This document shows, piece after piece, positions 20,465-30,020 of a stretch of 64,000 bases of DNA. The notes below the pieces were generated by a model. That model made no database searches and was not told the DNA's origin. It was given only the letters and a program-made list of their open reading frames with translations. A program made the translations under genes and the position numbers. Every line of letters begins with the position of its first letter. The stretch's first letter is position 1. The DNA is taken from the NCBI GenBank assembly GCA_963210315.1, contig OY723281.1, positions 1,116,001 to 1,180,000 of the forward strand. The letters are read 5' to 3'. The DNA comes from Rhynchopus euleeides. Its lineage: Eukaryota > Euglenozoa > Diplonemea > Diplonemida > Diplonemidae.

Positions 20465-21128
20465 ATGGATGTGGCTGTGCGTCACACGGGGACCGGAGAC
20501 AGCTGTGTCGTCGGTGTTCCGGAAGGCGGGACCGTGGTCGGGCTGAAGGCGGATGCGCTTAACGAGATGTTCCCGGGTTCTATCAACCCAGTCCGTGAAG
20601 CTGAAAACGTCGCAGCACACATCGAAGGGTGTGAGGAGGAGCTGGACGATGCACAGCGTGTTGCCGACACGGGTCTGGAGGACGGGGGTGCTGTCCAGCT
20701 CGTCCCACGCTGGCCCATCGTCAAGGCTCCCGCAGTCTACTCATCGGCTCATGGCAAAGGCATCAGGTTCATCACACTGTCGAGGTGTGGGACGCTGTGT
20801 GCTGTGGGTTACTACGACAGCGGGCACATCACTGTGTTTGACACCACCACCGCTGCTGTGGTGGCGGACTTAACACACGGCAACGAGACGATTATTTGCA
20901 CAGCGTTCTCTGTCTGTGGGACGTGGTTGGCAACGTGCTCTCTTGACGGCACCATCTGTGTGTGGCTGACTTCAACTTGGGAGGAGGTGTGCATGCTGCG
21001 CCACAACAACAGCGGCGTGTACTGTGCAGGGTGGACACACTGCGGACGTCTGGTGTCCGGAGGCTACGAAGGCAAAGTGCGTGTGTGGGACTTGAAGGGC
21101 ACACCGAGCGCCACAGTGCTGGAGGGTC
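20465..21128 (+). pseudogene. WD40 family gene C, 5' half (interrupted)
   Basis: Encodes the N-terminal domain and blades 1-3 in an intact frame (MDVAVRHTGTGDSCVVGVPE...). It is cut in the loop before blade 4, where GCTGGAGGGTC is followed by foreign sequence. The continuation, in the matching frame, is at 23114-23594. Variable windows are GKGIRF, NETIICTA, RHNNSGVYC and GYEG. If transcribed as is, it would give about 221 family residues plus a 73-residue tail from the inserted DNA, ending at 21349. Confidence 0.85.
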
Positions 21129-21179
21129 CACAGGGTCCACACTTCTTCAGCCCTTGTAGTCATTCTCCCGGAGGATCGG

Positions 21180-21503
21180 GTGACGCCAAAGCCCAAGGGG
21201 CCGCAATCAAAGAGGCAGCGTGCAGAACCTGCCTCGGTAGTGAGCGGCTCTCAGATACAGGCGTCAGCCACGGAACCTGCTGTGGAACTTCCCTTGTTGT
21301 TGGGTGCCCCTCCGGCACAGATATCGCCCTCGGTGCCTGCCTCCCCTGATATTTTTCTGTCTCAGACGGGTGGTGAAGGGGTGGATGGTGAGCGGGAGAC
21401 GGGGCCACCAGGGAAATCAGAGACGGACAGAACGGAGGTCTCACAATCGCAGCCAGGGGAGCCTGGTAATGGAACAGAACCAGAGCCTGACGGAACCACT
21501 TGA
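21180..21503 (+). CDS. Hypothetical 107-residue Pro/Glu-rich frame in the insertion
   Basis: Begins MTPKPKGPQSKRQRAEP and ends in a Glu/Pro/Gly/Thr-rich acidic tail. The basic start (KRQR) could act as a nuclear signal. There is no recognised domain. It may be a piece of a host gene carried by the insertion, or it may be fortuitous. Confidence 0.25.
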   Translation: MTPKPKGPQSKRQRAEPASVVSGSQIQASATEPAVELPLLLGAPPAQISPSVPASPDIFLSQTGGEGVDGERETGPPGKSETDRTEVSQSQPGEPGNGTEPEPDGTT

Positions 21504-22102
21504 CTATATGCCAAGTGAGTGCCGCGTGGGGTGAGCTACGACCACGTGATGATGAAGGCTTGAACAAGAGATGAAGCGTTTAGTGTATACGAATGTGTGA
21601 GGTGAGTGTGTATGCTGACGGACGTGACGGAACGTGATGAATATTTTGTTTTCTAAAACGAATTCCCCCCCCCCCCCCCCCGGAACCTGAGAATGTGACC
21701 GCCTACCCAATGGTGTTTACACAAAGGAGTTCAGCGTGTTAAACCCCATTCTCTGTTCCCAAGGCAGAGCGGCGATGTGTACCCAGAGTGTACTTACGTG
21801 CACATGGCTCTGCAGATACGCTGAGTGGTGAGGGGCATGCCTGTTTTCCCTTTTGTTTCCATTATCTTGTCTTCAGAACGAACACACGAATGAAACAAAA
21901 ACCATAACAGAACGCCCCCACCCCTGATGTATGTTTTTTTTTCTCAACCATTTCCCCCCCCTCCCCCAACCCCCGTTTTTGCTATGTCTTTTGATATGGT
22001 TCTTTCCCTGGTGCCCCTGACGACCCCATATTGCGTAGTTTGTGCGTAGTGAAAAGGGGGGGGGGGGTCTCATTTTTTGATTTACTCAGCCATTCTCTGT
22101 CT

Positions 22103-22707
22103 CTATGCCGGGACCCCAAACTCAAGGAGTTCTTGCTGTTCCGGGGTCAGTGAGGGTGCAGGCGCTTCAGGTGCTGCAGGTGCTGCAGGTTCTTCAGGTG
22201 CTGCAGCGCTGGCAGCCTTCGGTGCGGGTTTCGACGCAGTCTTTGCAGGTCTCTTTGGGGGTGCCCTTTGGCGCGGTGCCTGCTTCAGCTCGTCGGGTGG
22301 AAGCATCAACGCATCATTAAGCGGTGCCTGCTTCAGCTCCTCCGGGTGGAAGCGTCAACGCATCATTAAGGAAGAAGGAAGCACAGTTGCTACGCTTTTT
22401 TGCAGCTGCAGGAAACGACACCATACCCAACAACAATCCCCAGACCGTCGAGGGAGAGTGGGCGCCTGGATCCCGTGACACAGATCTCTAGTGCCGTTGT
22501 GATCCCCTCGGATAACGTCTCCTGGACGTTGTCAGCGGAGGTTGCCTGTGTGGCGGTGACCTCCGTATACCCCGCGGGATCCAGTGCCAGTAGCGCCTTC
22601 TTCAGCTTTTCGTCGACCCCTCGGCCGACGCTCTCCTTGATGTCAAGGGCCACCTTCAGGGTGGCACCTCGCATCGCCCTGAAGGCTGTGATCGTATCAT
22701 CATTCAC
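22103..22707 (-). CDS. Hypothetical reverse-strand coding region in the insertion (two frames)
   Basis: On the minus strand, 22707-22390 reads MNDDTITAFRAMRGATLKVA ... ALLALDPAGYTEVTATQA, a plausible soluble sequence. Downstream, 22309-22103 encodes an Ala/Pro/Lys-rich tail (PPKRPAKTASKPAPKAAS ...) ending at GVPA. A 48-base tandem duplication (about 22272-22320 and 22321-22369) lies between them, and an intron or frameshift would be needed to join them. Family unknown. It may be the captured 3' end of a host gene. Confidence 0.3.
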
Positions 22708-23011
22708 AATCTCGAGGGTGTTCTACGCGGCTCCTGGAACTCACTTCCTTCTCAGGTGTTTCTGGGCATGGGGCAACCTTGCCCAGGTGTTTCTGGAGTC
22801 CCGCCCCACATGTCGTGCGTTCTTTCGTACGGTGTATAGTGAGTTCTGGCAATAATTTTTTGCTCGGTCAGCGCAGTGCCTCCAGTCCTGTCTCAGTAGC
22901 CACACAGAAAGGGGGACCAAAAAAAACTGGGGGGGGACCAAAAAGCGAGACCCCCCCCCCAGATTGCGTAGTTTGTGCGTAGTGAAAAAGGGGTAAATCA
23001 GGGGCACCATT

Positions 23012-23043
<32 letters not shown>

Positions 23044-23113
23044 TCCCCCCACCCGACAAGCGAATCAGCAGTGTGTATCTGTACACAGAAATAAACCAAT
23101 AACATGACAGTAG

Positions 23114-23594
23114 AGTGCTGGAGGGTCACAGCGGTGCTGTTTACAGCATTGCTGTGTCGGGCACGAGGATCTTTAGCGGGTCAGATGACAAGACCATCCG
23201 TGTGTGGGACATCAGCACCCTCACACACACACGCACCCTGGGTGGGCACACTGATTGGGTGAGGGGCATCGCCCTGACTCAGGACGAGCAGCACCTGGTG
23301 TCGTGCTCTGGCGACAAGTCACTCAAGGTGTGGTGCACAACCTCCCTCAGCTGCCTGCGTACTGTGCGACTCGACTGGTATTCCACCTCACTTGCTGTGT
23401 CACAGCCAGGTGATGTTGTCGCAGTGCATCGCCCGTGGAACACCACACTGTGCCGCCTCAGCACAGGAGAGTGTCTGGGGAAGCTGGAATCAGAGGGTCG
23501 CGGTGTTGCACTCAGCCTCTGCGGGAGGTGGGTCTTCACACCAGTAAACAAGATTTCAGTCTCTGTGTGTGCTGTGTCTTCCCTTTCACCCTGA
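23114..23594 (+). pseudogene. WD40 family gene C, 3' half
   Basis: Continues gene C from the loop before blade 4 to the family C-terminus, stopping at a TGA. It encodes blades 4-7 with the usual endings (KTIRVWD, KSLKVWC). Variable windows are SGAVYS, TDWVRG, DWYSTS and HRPWNTT. The frame is intact, so the insertion is the only visible lesion and is probably recent. Confidence 0.85.
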
Positions 23595-23814
23595 GTGCAG
23601 TATTTGAAACCTGTGCATGTGCCCTGCGTTGTGTGCTTCCTGTTGTATTCTACCCACGCCACTGTGTGTCAAACTGTGTCACTTTGCCCCTAGTTTTGTG
23701 TGAGCGTCTCGTTTGTTCTCGCTGCGTCGTCAGCTGGTTGGAGTTGGGGGTGTGCTGTGAGGGTTCAATCAGACAGGATATCAAAGCGCCACTTCCAAAC
23801 TGGACCAAAGCCCC

Positions 23815-23879
23815 CCCAATGTTGTGACAAGCAAAACTTGTAAGTTCTGCAGGAATTTGCACATTCTTAAACCTTGATA
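23815..23879. repeat. Repeat S, copy 3 (occupied by TE3)
   Basis: Matches repeat S from CCCAATGTTGTGACAAGC to ACCTTGATA, is interrupted at the TA, and resumes as TACCAAGACATAA at 24098-24110. Confidence 0.85.
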
Positions 23880-24097
23880 CCTAGGGTACCCCGAGAGAAT
23901 GTCACCCCCCTCGAGGGCCCAGGGCCGAGGGGGGGTGACATTCTTCCCAGCCGCTACACAGGGCAGCCGTTGAAGAATGTCACCCCCCCTCTGTACAGGG
24001 TGGCCTTGGAGAATGTCACCCCCCAAGCGGAGGCCGAGGGGGGGGTGACATTCTCCATGGTCACCCAGGGGGTGACATTCTCTCGGGGTACCCTAGG
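23880..24097. mobile_element. TE3: 218-bp TA-flanked inverted-repeat element in repeat S
   Basis: The ends CCTAGGGTACCCCGAGAGAA and the inverted TTCTCTCGGGGTACCCTAGG are perfect complements. The flanks are TA (23878-23879 and 24098-24099), and the empty site occurs at 11181 and 17804. The interior contains six GAATGTCACCCCCC-type units in opposing orientations that could form hairpins. Non-coding. Its ends differ from TE1, although both used the same TA of the same target sequence. Confidence 0.9.
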
Positions 24098-24321
24098 TAC
24101 CAAGACATAACTGGACCGAAGCCCTGCCACGGGACTTGCCTCCCAATGCCACACGACCTGACCCCCCTGCTCTGTGTGGAGGCGTTTGCCTCTGAGACGA
24201 GAAGAGGCTATTGCCGTTTAGGTTGTCGTGACTCCATCGCGGATATCCCTTGGCGTACGACCTGCGCATCCCACATCAAGGGAGGCGGGCCTGCTGTCTA
24301 TAGTTCTTACCCTTCTCCTGG

Positions 24322-24427
24322 GGGGTCTTCGCTGCTCGACGAACTTCGACAAACTTCGTCAGTTTTCAGCCAAGTCAACAGGGAATGCACCAAAATGCAC
24401 TGACGACCACCCCGTAGCGAAGACCCC
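24322..24427. mobile_element. MITE5 copy 3; 5-bp target duplication CCTGG
   Basis: A 106-bp element with ends GGGGTCTTCGCT and AGCGAAGACCCC, flanked by CCTGG on both sides (24317-24321 and 24428-24432). The interior has CGTCAGTTTTCAGCCAAGTC and GAATGCACCAAAATGCACTG. Because the flanks continue the G/C runs, the duplication could also be read as 3 bp plus longer ends. Confidence 0.85.
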
Positions 24428-24432
24428 CCTGG

Positions 24433-24475
24433 AGTGTTGATAATGGATGGGATGCGGATGAGCATAACAAAGCAA
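24433..24475. repeat. Short repeat Y
   Basis: AGTGTTGATAATGGATGGGA followed by TGCGGATGAGCATAACAAA. Related copies lie at about 34708-34745, 43479-43520, 39624-39650 and 62646-62670. One copy is inside the intron of the gene at 42171-43974. Confidence 0.6.
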
Positions 24476-24536
24476 TTCGTCTTTTTCTTACCCTTCCCCC
24501 TCCTTCGGTACATGTACCTACCCCCAGGCCACCCAC

Positions 24537-24763
24537 CTCTGACGGCAAGTCGCTCAGGGTGTGGTGCACAACCTCCCTCAGTTGCCTGCGTCCTGTGCAA
24601 CTGCATTGCTATCCCACGTCACTTGCTGTGTCACAGCCAGGTGATGTTGTTGTAGTGACAAGCTGGTCGAACACCAGACTGTACCGCATCAGCACAGGAG
24701 AGTATCTGGGGACGGTGGACTCAAAGGGTGGTGCTGTGTGCTGTGTCTTCTGTGTCACCCTGA
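24537..24763 (+). pseudogene. WD40 family fragment D (C-terminal blades, internal deletion)
   Basis: Starts within blade 5 (SDGKSLRVWCTTSLSCLRPVQ), runs through blade 6 (HCYPTS ... TSWSNTRLY) and then lacks most of blade 7: GGAVCCVFCVTLS replaces the normal VALSLCGRWVF...AV stretch. It is a truncated relic and is not expected to make a propeller. A repeat Y copy and a pyrimidine-rich tract precede it. Confidence 0.8.
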
Positions 24764-25327
24764 GTGCAGTGTCTGAGCCTCGTTCCCTGCCTTGTGCCGG
24801 GAACTGTGTCTCGCCTATTCTCGCAATTCTGCCTCGTCAGCTGATTGGAGTGAGGGGCTGATGAGGGTGTGCTGCAATACAACGTCAAGACTGCTCCACA
24901 CCCCCCTCCAGGCGTAGTCGGCCGCCTACCATGAGAGGAGGCAAGCTGGCACAGGTTGGCACAGAGCAGGAGGGCCCCATCTTGTTATTTGGGGGTGGGG
25001 TGGTGGGGGTGGGGGTCGCAGAGCGCTGTGCCGCCTCTCTTGCCCTCCCTTGCACCTTCTTAGGGGCGGACCTCTCCCTCCACGTCAGTGTATGTTGATG
25101 TGTAGGGCCTCAAGCAAGGCCTCTCCAGTATTTCGCCCAGGGTCACCCACCACTTGCCTGCCTTCGCCGACCCTCGCCCGGAGGCGACTTGTTGGAGGCC
25201 ACCACTGCACGAAGCTGGAAGGAAGCAATTGAAGTCATTCGCTGGCCACTTCCACAACTGCAGCAGGGCGTGTGGGGCACACCACCCCACGCGCACACCA
25301 CCACCCACACAGCCTCCTCTCGGCACC

Positions 25328-27064
25328 ATGTCTGCGAGGGGCGGGAAGAAGGGGAGGTGCGTGACGCCCCCCGCAGCGGAGCCGGGCACTCCCCCACAGA
25401 GCGCGTCGAAGCGGCGTCGCGTCACGGCCTGCCCGGTGCAATCGCCTGCGACCCCGGGTGCTGTGGGTGGGTCCCTGGACGGGGGCATCGCGGCGGAGGG
25501 GGGCCCAGTCGTGGAGAAGGTGCTCGCCACCAACCCCACAGAGCCCGCAGGTGTCGAACCCAGCAGCAAGAGTATGGCAGCACCAATGCAAGGAACAGGT
25601 TTCGTGTGTGTTTCCGTGTGGGGAAGCGTCACCCTGACTGTGCAGTTGGAGTGTCATCAGAACTGTTGTGGCTGGGAAGGAGACGCTGCCTTCTGACAGT
25701 CCTTTTGGAGTTGTGCTAGCAACGCAGGAAACTTTGCTATGCAGATCATGCAGGACACACCACACCCGCAGCAGGCGTGTTTTCAGGGGTGTTCTCGCGC
25801 AGAAAGTTTCCGCAGCCCAACTGTGTGGGGACTTGTTCTGTGATGTTGTGTGCAAGCTTACGACCCGACAACCATCTCGACACCTCACCTCCTCCCAACC
25901 ACCCCCACCACAGGGATGGACGGCCCCACCGTGGATGTGACTGTGCGTCACACGGGGACCGGTGACAGCTGCGTCGTCGGTGTTCCGGAAGGCGGGACCG
26001 TGGTCGGGCTGAAGGCGGATGCGCTCAACGAGATGTTCCCGGGTTCTATCAACCCAGTCCGTGAGGCTGAAAACGTCGCAGCACACATCGAAGGGTGTGA
26101 GGAGGAGCTGGACGATGCGCAGCGCGTTGCCGACACGGGTCTGGAGGACGGGGGTGCTGTCCAGCTCGTCCCACGCTGGCCCATCGTCAAGGCTCCCGCA
26201 GTCTACTCATCGACCCATGGCGGCGTGATTGTCCACATCACACTGTCGAGGTGTGGGACGCTGTGTGCTGTGTGTTACTTCATCGGGCACATCACTGTGT
26301 TTGACACCACCACCGCTGCTGTGGTGGCGGACTTCACACACGGCGACGAGACGATTCTTCGCACAGCGTTCTCTGTCTGTGGGACGTGGTTGGCAACGTG
26401 CTCTCTTGACGGCACCATCTGTGTGTGGCTGACTTCAACTTGGAAGGAGGTGTGCATGCTGCACCACAACAACAGCGGCGTGTGGAGTGCAGCGTGGACA
26501 CACTGCGGACGTCTGGTGTCCGGAGACAAATCAGGCAAAGTGCGTGTGTGGGACTTGAAGGGCACACCGAGCGCCACAGTGCTGGAGGGTCACAGCGATG
26601 TTGTTTACAGCATTGCTGTGTCGGGCACGAGGATCTTCAGCGGGTCATGGGACGAGACCATCCGTGTGTGGGTCATCAGCACCCTCACACACACACACAC
26701 CCTGGATGGGCACACTAGTTGGGTGACCGGCTTCGCCCTGACTCAGGACGAGCAGCACCTGGTGTCGTGCTCTCGCGATAAGTCACTCAAGGTGTGGTGC
26801 ACAACCTCCCTCAGCTGCCTGCGTACTGTGCAGGTGTGCGACTCTTCCAACTCACTTGCTGTTTCACAGCCAGGTGATGTTGTTGCAGTGAAACGCCATC
26901 ACCCGTCCATCACCAGATGGTACCGCCTCAGCACAGGAGACTGTCTGGGGAAGGTGGACTCAGAGGGTGATGGTGTTGCACTCAGCCTCTGCGGGAGGTG
27001 GCTCTTCACACCAAAGAACTGCACTTCAGTCTCTGTGTGTGCTGTGTCTTCCGTTTCACCCTGA
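25328..27064 (+). CDS. WD40 family gene E: two exons, intact, with an extra N-terminal exon
   Basis: Exon 1 is 25328-25598 (MSARGGKKGRCVTPPAAEP ... SKRRRV ... MAAPMQGTG). A GT-AG intron spans 25599-25913 and exon 2 spans 25914-27064. Joined, the frame continues (...QGTG/MDGPTVDVTVRHTG). The exon edges are conserved in gene F, where the intron is 110 instead of 315 bases, which supports the model. The protein would have 472 residues: a low-complexity basic head with a possible nuclear signal, the conserved N-terminal domain and seven blades. Translation from the ATG at 25916 (382 residues) is the alternative. Variable windows are GGVIVH, DETILRTA, HHNNSGVWS, SDVVYS, W in blade 4, TSWVTG, CDSSNS and KRHHPSITR. 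The intron carries a segment (ACGCAGGAAACTTTGCTATG) also found at 41640-41700 and near 61990. Confidence 0.82.
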
Positions 27065-27495
27065 GTGCAGCGTCTTGGCCACCCTGTTTCCTGCCTTGTG
27101 TGTTGCCATGTTGTTCGTGTGTGGACTTCGCTCAGAACTGCGGAGGAGTGTGAATAGGTGAGGTGCCTCACAAACTGGCTGCAAAGTGACACGGTTTGAC
27201 ACAGTGGCACAGAAGGGCCCCACCGTGTTGGTTCCTTGCCTCGCAACACAGCACCACCTGACCCCTGCTCTGATGGAGGCAGCTGATGCGTTTGGATCTG
27301 AGATGGGAAGCAGTTTCCCCCCCTTGCAATGTGCAGCTGAGACCCGAGTTGATTGGCGTACACCGCCACCACCGCAGCAGGGCGTGTGGGGCACACCACC
27401 TCATGCGCACCACAAACTTGTTTGAGCACCGTAGGTTCGTAGGGGGGAGTCGTGAGGTCGAGGAAGGACGGGCGATCTGACCTGTCGAGTTTTTC
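27065..27495. other. 3' flank of gene E, no gene
   Basis: Contains AACACAGCACCACCTGACCC ... GGCAGCTGATGCGTT, shared with the flank of gene A. It also has GCAGCAGGGCGTGTGGGGCA, shared with the 5' flank of exon 1 (25260-25290), and GACGGGCGATCTGACCTGTC, present inverted inside the intron at 43370. Confidence 0.5.
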
Positions 27496-27746
27496 TTTTG
27501 CACATAACACACCTGTGTGGTACGGGAAATGCTACGAGGAACGCGATGGACTCGGGACTGCTGCTGGCCTCTCTTGCTATGGTTTACTTATGTTTCGTGC
27601 TCCACCTGCTCCACCTCATTCTGCACTTCAGATGATCCACTTCACGTGGGTTACGGGGTTTGGGACAACGATGATATGTTGTGTCCGACGACAAGGTAAG
27701 GTAAGCTCATCGAGGTACACCAAACCGGAGTTGTCAAATCAAAAAA
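27496..27746. repeat. Repeat X, left copy (251 bp)
   Basis: From TTTTGCACATAACACACCTG to TTGTCAAATCAAAAAA. It appears identical to 32146-32396 in the same orientation. The two copies bracket 4.4 kb of minisatellite and unassigned sequence. Confidence 0.85.
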
Positions 27747-27884
27747 GACACACCGCCCGAGAGGCAATTGGTGTGACACAACAGCGATGACACAACCACT
27801 CTGCCCGAGGGGGCGCGTTTTTAGCGACCGAGACCTCCTCTCCTGACTGAGGGACACACGATCTGACCGTCTGAGAGATGCAGC

Positions 27885-28560
27885 ATTCTACCCTGCCCGA
27901 GGGGCACCCACTCTCCTGACCGAGAGACACGCAGTCTTGCCCGAGGGGCACCTGGTTTCCTGACCGAGACAATATTCTGCCCGAGGGGCACTCACTCTCC
28001 CGACCGAGAGACACGCAGTTTTGCCCGAAGGGCACCTGTTCTCCTGACCGAGACAATATTCTGCCCGAGGGGCACCCACTCTCCCGACCGAGAGACGCAG
28101 CATCTCGCCCGAGGGGCACCTGTTCTCCTGACCGAGACAAAAATTTTGCCCGAGGGGCACCCACTCTCCCGACCGAGAGACACGCAGTCTTGCCCGAGGG
28201 GCACCTGTTCTCCTGACCGAGACAATATTCTGCCCGAGGGGCATCCACTCTCCCGACCGAGAGACGCAGCATCTCGCCCGAGGGGCACCTGTTCTCCTGA
28301 CCGAGACAATATTCTGCCCGAGGGGCACTCACTCTCCCGACCGAGAGACACGCAGTTTTGCCCGAGGGGCACCCGTTATCCTGACCGAGACAAAACTATG
28401 CCCGAGGGGCACCCACTCTCCCGACCGAGAGACGCAGCATCTCGCCCGAGGGGCACCTGTTCTCCTGACCGAGACAAAAAATTTGCCCGAGGGGCACCCG
28501 CTCTCCCGACCGAGAGATACACAATCTTGCCCGAGGGGCACCAAATCCCGACCGAGAAGA
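27885..28560. repeat. Minisatellite 1, alternating 40- and 44-base units
   Basis: Unit a is CCCGAGGGGCACCTGTTCTC + CTGACCGAGACAATATTCTG. Unit b is CCCGAGGGGCACCCACTCTC + CCGACCGAGAGACGCAGCAT + CTCG. They alternate, giving a ~84-base higher-order period over about eight cycles. Frames through it on both strands are repeat artefacts. Confidence 0.9.
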
Positions 28561-28990
28561 CGACCCTCACACCATGCTCGTGTCAGGTCTCAAGAGGGCT
28601 GAAGCCGCGGTTGAGGACAACAACACCCCCACGCACTGGTTCTAATAAATGACGGCGAGGTGCACGGGGGGATCAGCACGAAGGAGGGGCGCAAAAAGAT
28701 GGGGATGATGACGCCGTGGTGTTCAAGGTGGTCCTCCGCCGCTTATGAACGTGACAGCGGGACAGCGCTGCGCCCGTGGCCGCAGCGGATTGAGGACATT
28801 CCCATCAGCCATCGAGACTATCACCGCGCCTCGCCGAAAACCTGCTTCACGCTTGATCGCGCTCAAGGTTTCCAAACGCATACTTCAGCTGGAGGTTCCG
28901 TCACAGAGGCGCTGACAAAGGCGGGACCAAGAGCAACAGTCGGGTGCTGATAAATGGGTCGATACTGATGCAGCAAAGTGACGTCAGTGA
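28561..28990. other. Non-repetitive spacer between minisatellites
   Basis: A 96-codon frame at 28660-28950 is present, but it has no recognisable domain and no support. No RNA gene is seen. Confidence 0.4.
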
Positions 28991-28999
28991 TATCCAACT

Positions 29000-30020
29000 C
29001 CTACTTTCCTGACCGAGACACGATCTTGCCGAGGAGCATCGGACCGAGACACCCACTTCTGCCTGAGAGGCACCTAGCCGAGACGCATTTTTCCTGCCCG
29101 AGGGGCATCTCGCCGAGACATTACCTGCCTGAGGGGAACCTGGCCACGACATACCTACAGCTTACGCTTGCGGGGCACCCTGCCTGAGGAGCACCTGGCC
29201 AAGACATACATTTCCGCCTACGAGGCACCCTGCCCGAGGGGCACCTGGTCAAGACACACACTTCCGCCTACGGGGCACCCTGCCCGAGGGGCACCTGGCC
29301 AAGACAGACACCTCTGCCTACGAGGCACCCTGCCCGAGGGGCACCTGGCCAAGACAGACACTTCCGCCTACGAGGCACCCTGCCCGAGGGGCACCTGGTC
29401 AAGACACACACTTCCGCCTACGGGGCACCCTGCCCGAGGGGCACCTGGCCAAGACAGACACTTCCGCCTACGAGGCACCCTGCCCGAGGGGCACCTGGCC
29501 AAGACAGACACTTCCGCCTACGAGGCACCCTGCCCGAGGGGCACCTGGTCAAGACACACACTTCCGCCTACGGGGCACCCTGCCCGAGGGGCACCTGGCC
29601 AAGACAGACACCTCTGCCTACGAGGCACCCTGCCCGAGGGGCACCTGGCCAAGACAGACACTTCCGCCTACGAGGCACCCTGCCCGAGGGGCACCTGGCC
29701 AAGACATACACTTCCGCCTACGAGGCACCCTGCCCGAGGGGCACCTGGTCAAGACATACATTTCCGCCTACGGGGCACCCTGCCTGAGGGGCATCTGGCC
29801 GCGACATACACTTCCGCCTACGGGGCACCCTGCCTGAGGGGCACCTGGCCAAGACGCACATTCATGCCCGAGGGACACCGGGCCGAGACATTACATTCCC
29901 TGCCTGAGGGACACCTGGCCGAGACACATTCCTGCCGAGGGGCACTCACTCCCGACCGCGAGACGCAGGATTTTGCCTGAGGGGCACCTCCTCTCCTGAC
30001 CGAGACACAACCCCGCCCAG
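29000..30020. repeat. Minisatellite 2, 50-base unit in a 150-base higher-order array
   Basis: The core at 29160-29870 has the 50-base unit TGCCCGAGGGGCACCTGGCC + AAGACAGACACTTCCGCCTA + CGAGGCACCC. Variants (GGTC/ACACA/CGGGG; GGCC/CCTCTG/CGAGG; GGCC/CTTCCG/CGAGG) recur every third unit, giving a 150-base period. The edges (29000-29160 and 29870-30020) are degenerate and keep only GAGGGGCA and CCGAGACA. The + strand is open for 270 codons (29168-29980) because the unit has no stop in any of the frames it rotates through. I do not call this a gene. Confidence 0.9.

Larger units (their letters stand above)
21129..23113. mobile_element. 1985-bp insertion in WD40 gene C, 14-bp target duplication
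   Basis: AGTGCTGGAGGGTC flanks it on both sides (21115-21128 and 23114-23127). In intact paralogues the sequence occurs once. The right end has a T run of about 22 (23023-23044), then the ~62-base tail also found at 17432-17493, with AATAAA and ACATGACAGTAG at the junction. Long target duplications and a common 3' tail with variable 5' extent fit target-primed reverse transcription, but no reverse transcriptase is encoded. A TTGCGTAGTTTGTGCGTAGT segment occurs twice inside (22029 and 22971). The element carries reading frames of its own on both strands. Confidence 0.75.

Noticed and set aside
27885..28560. CRISPR-like array of short repeats
   Set aside because: Units are contiguous with no unique spacers and alternate in two forms, which is a minisatellite. 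The host is eukaryotic.
29168..29980. 270-codon frame in minisatellite 2
   Set aside because: Produced by a repeat unit without stops. No start context, domain or unique sequence.
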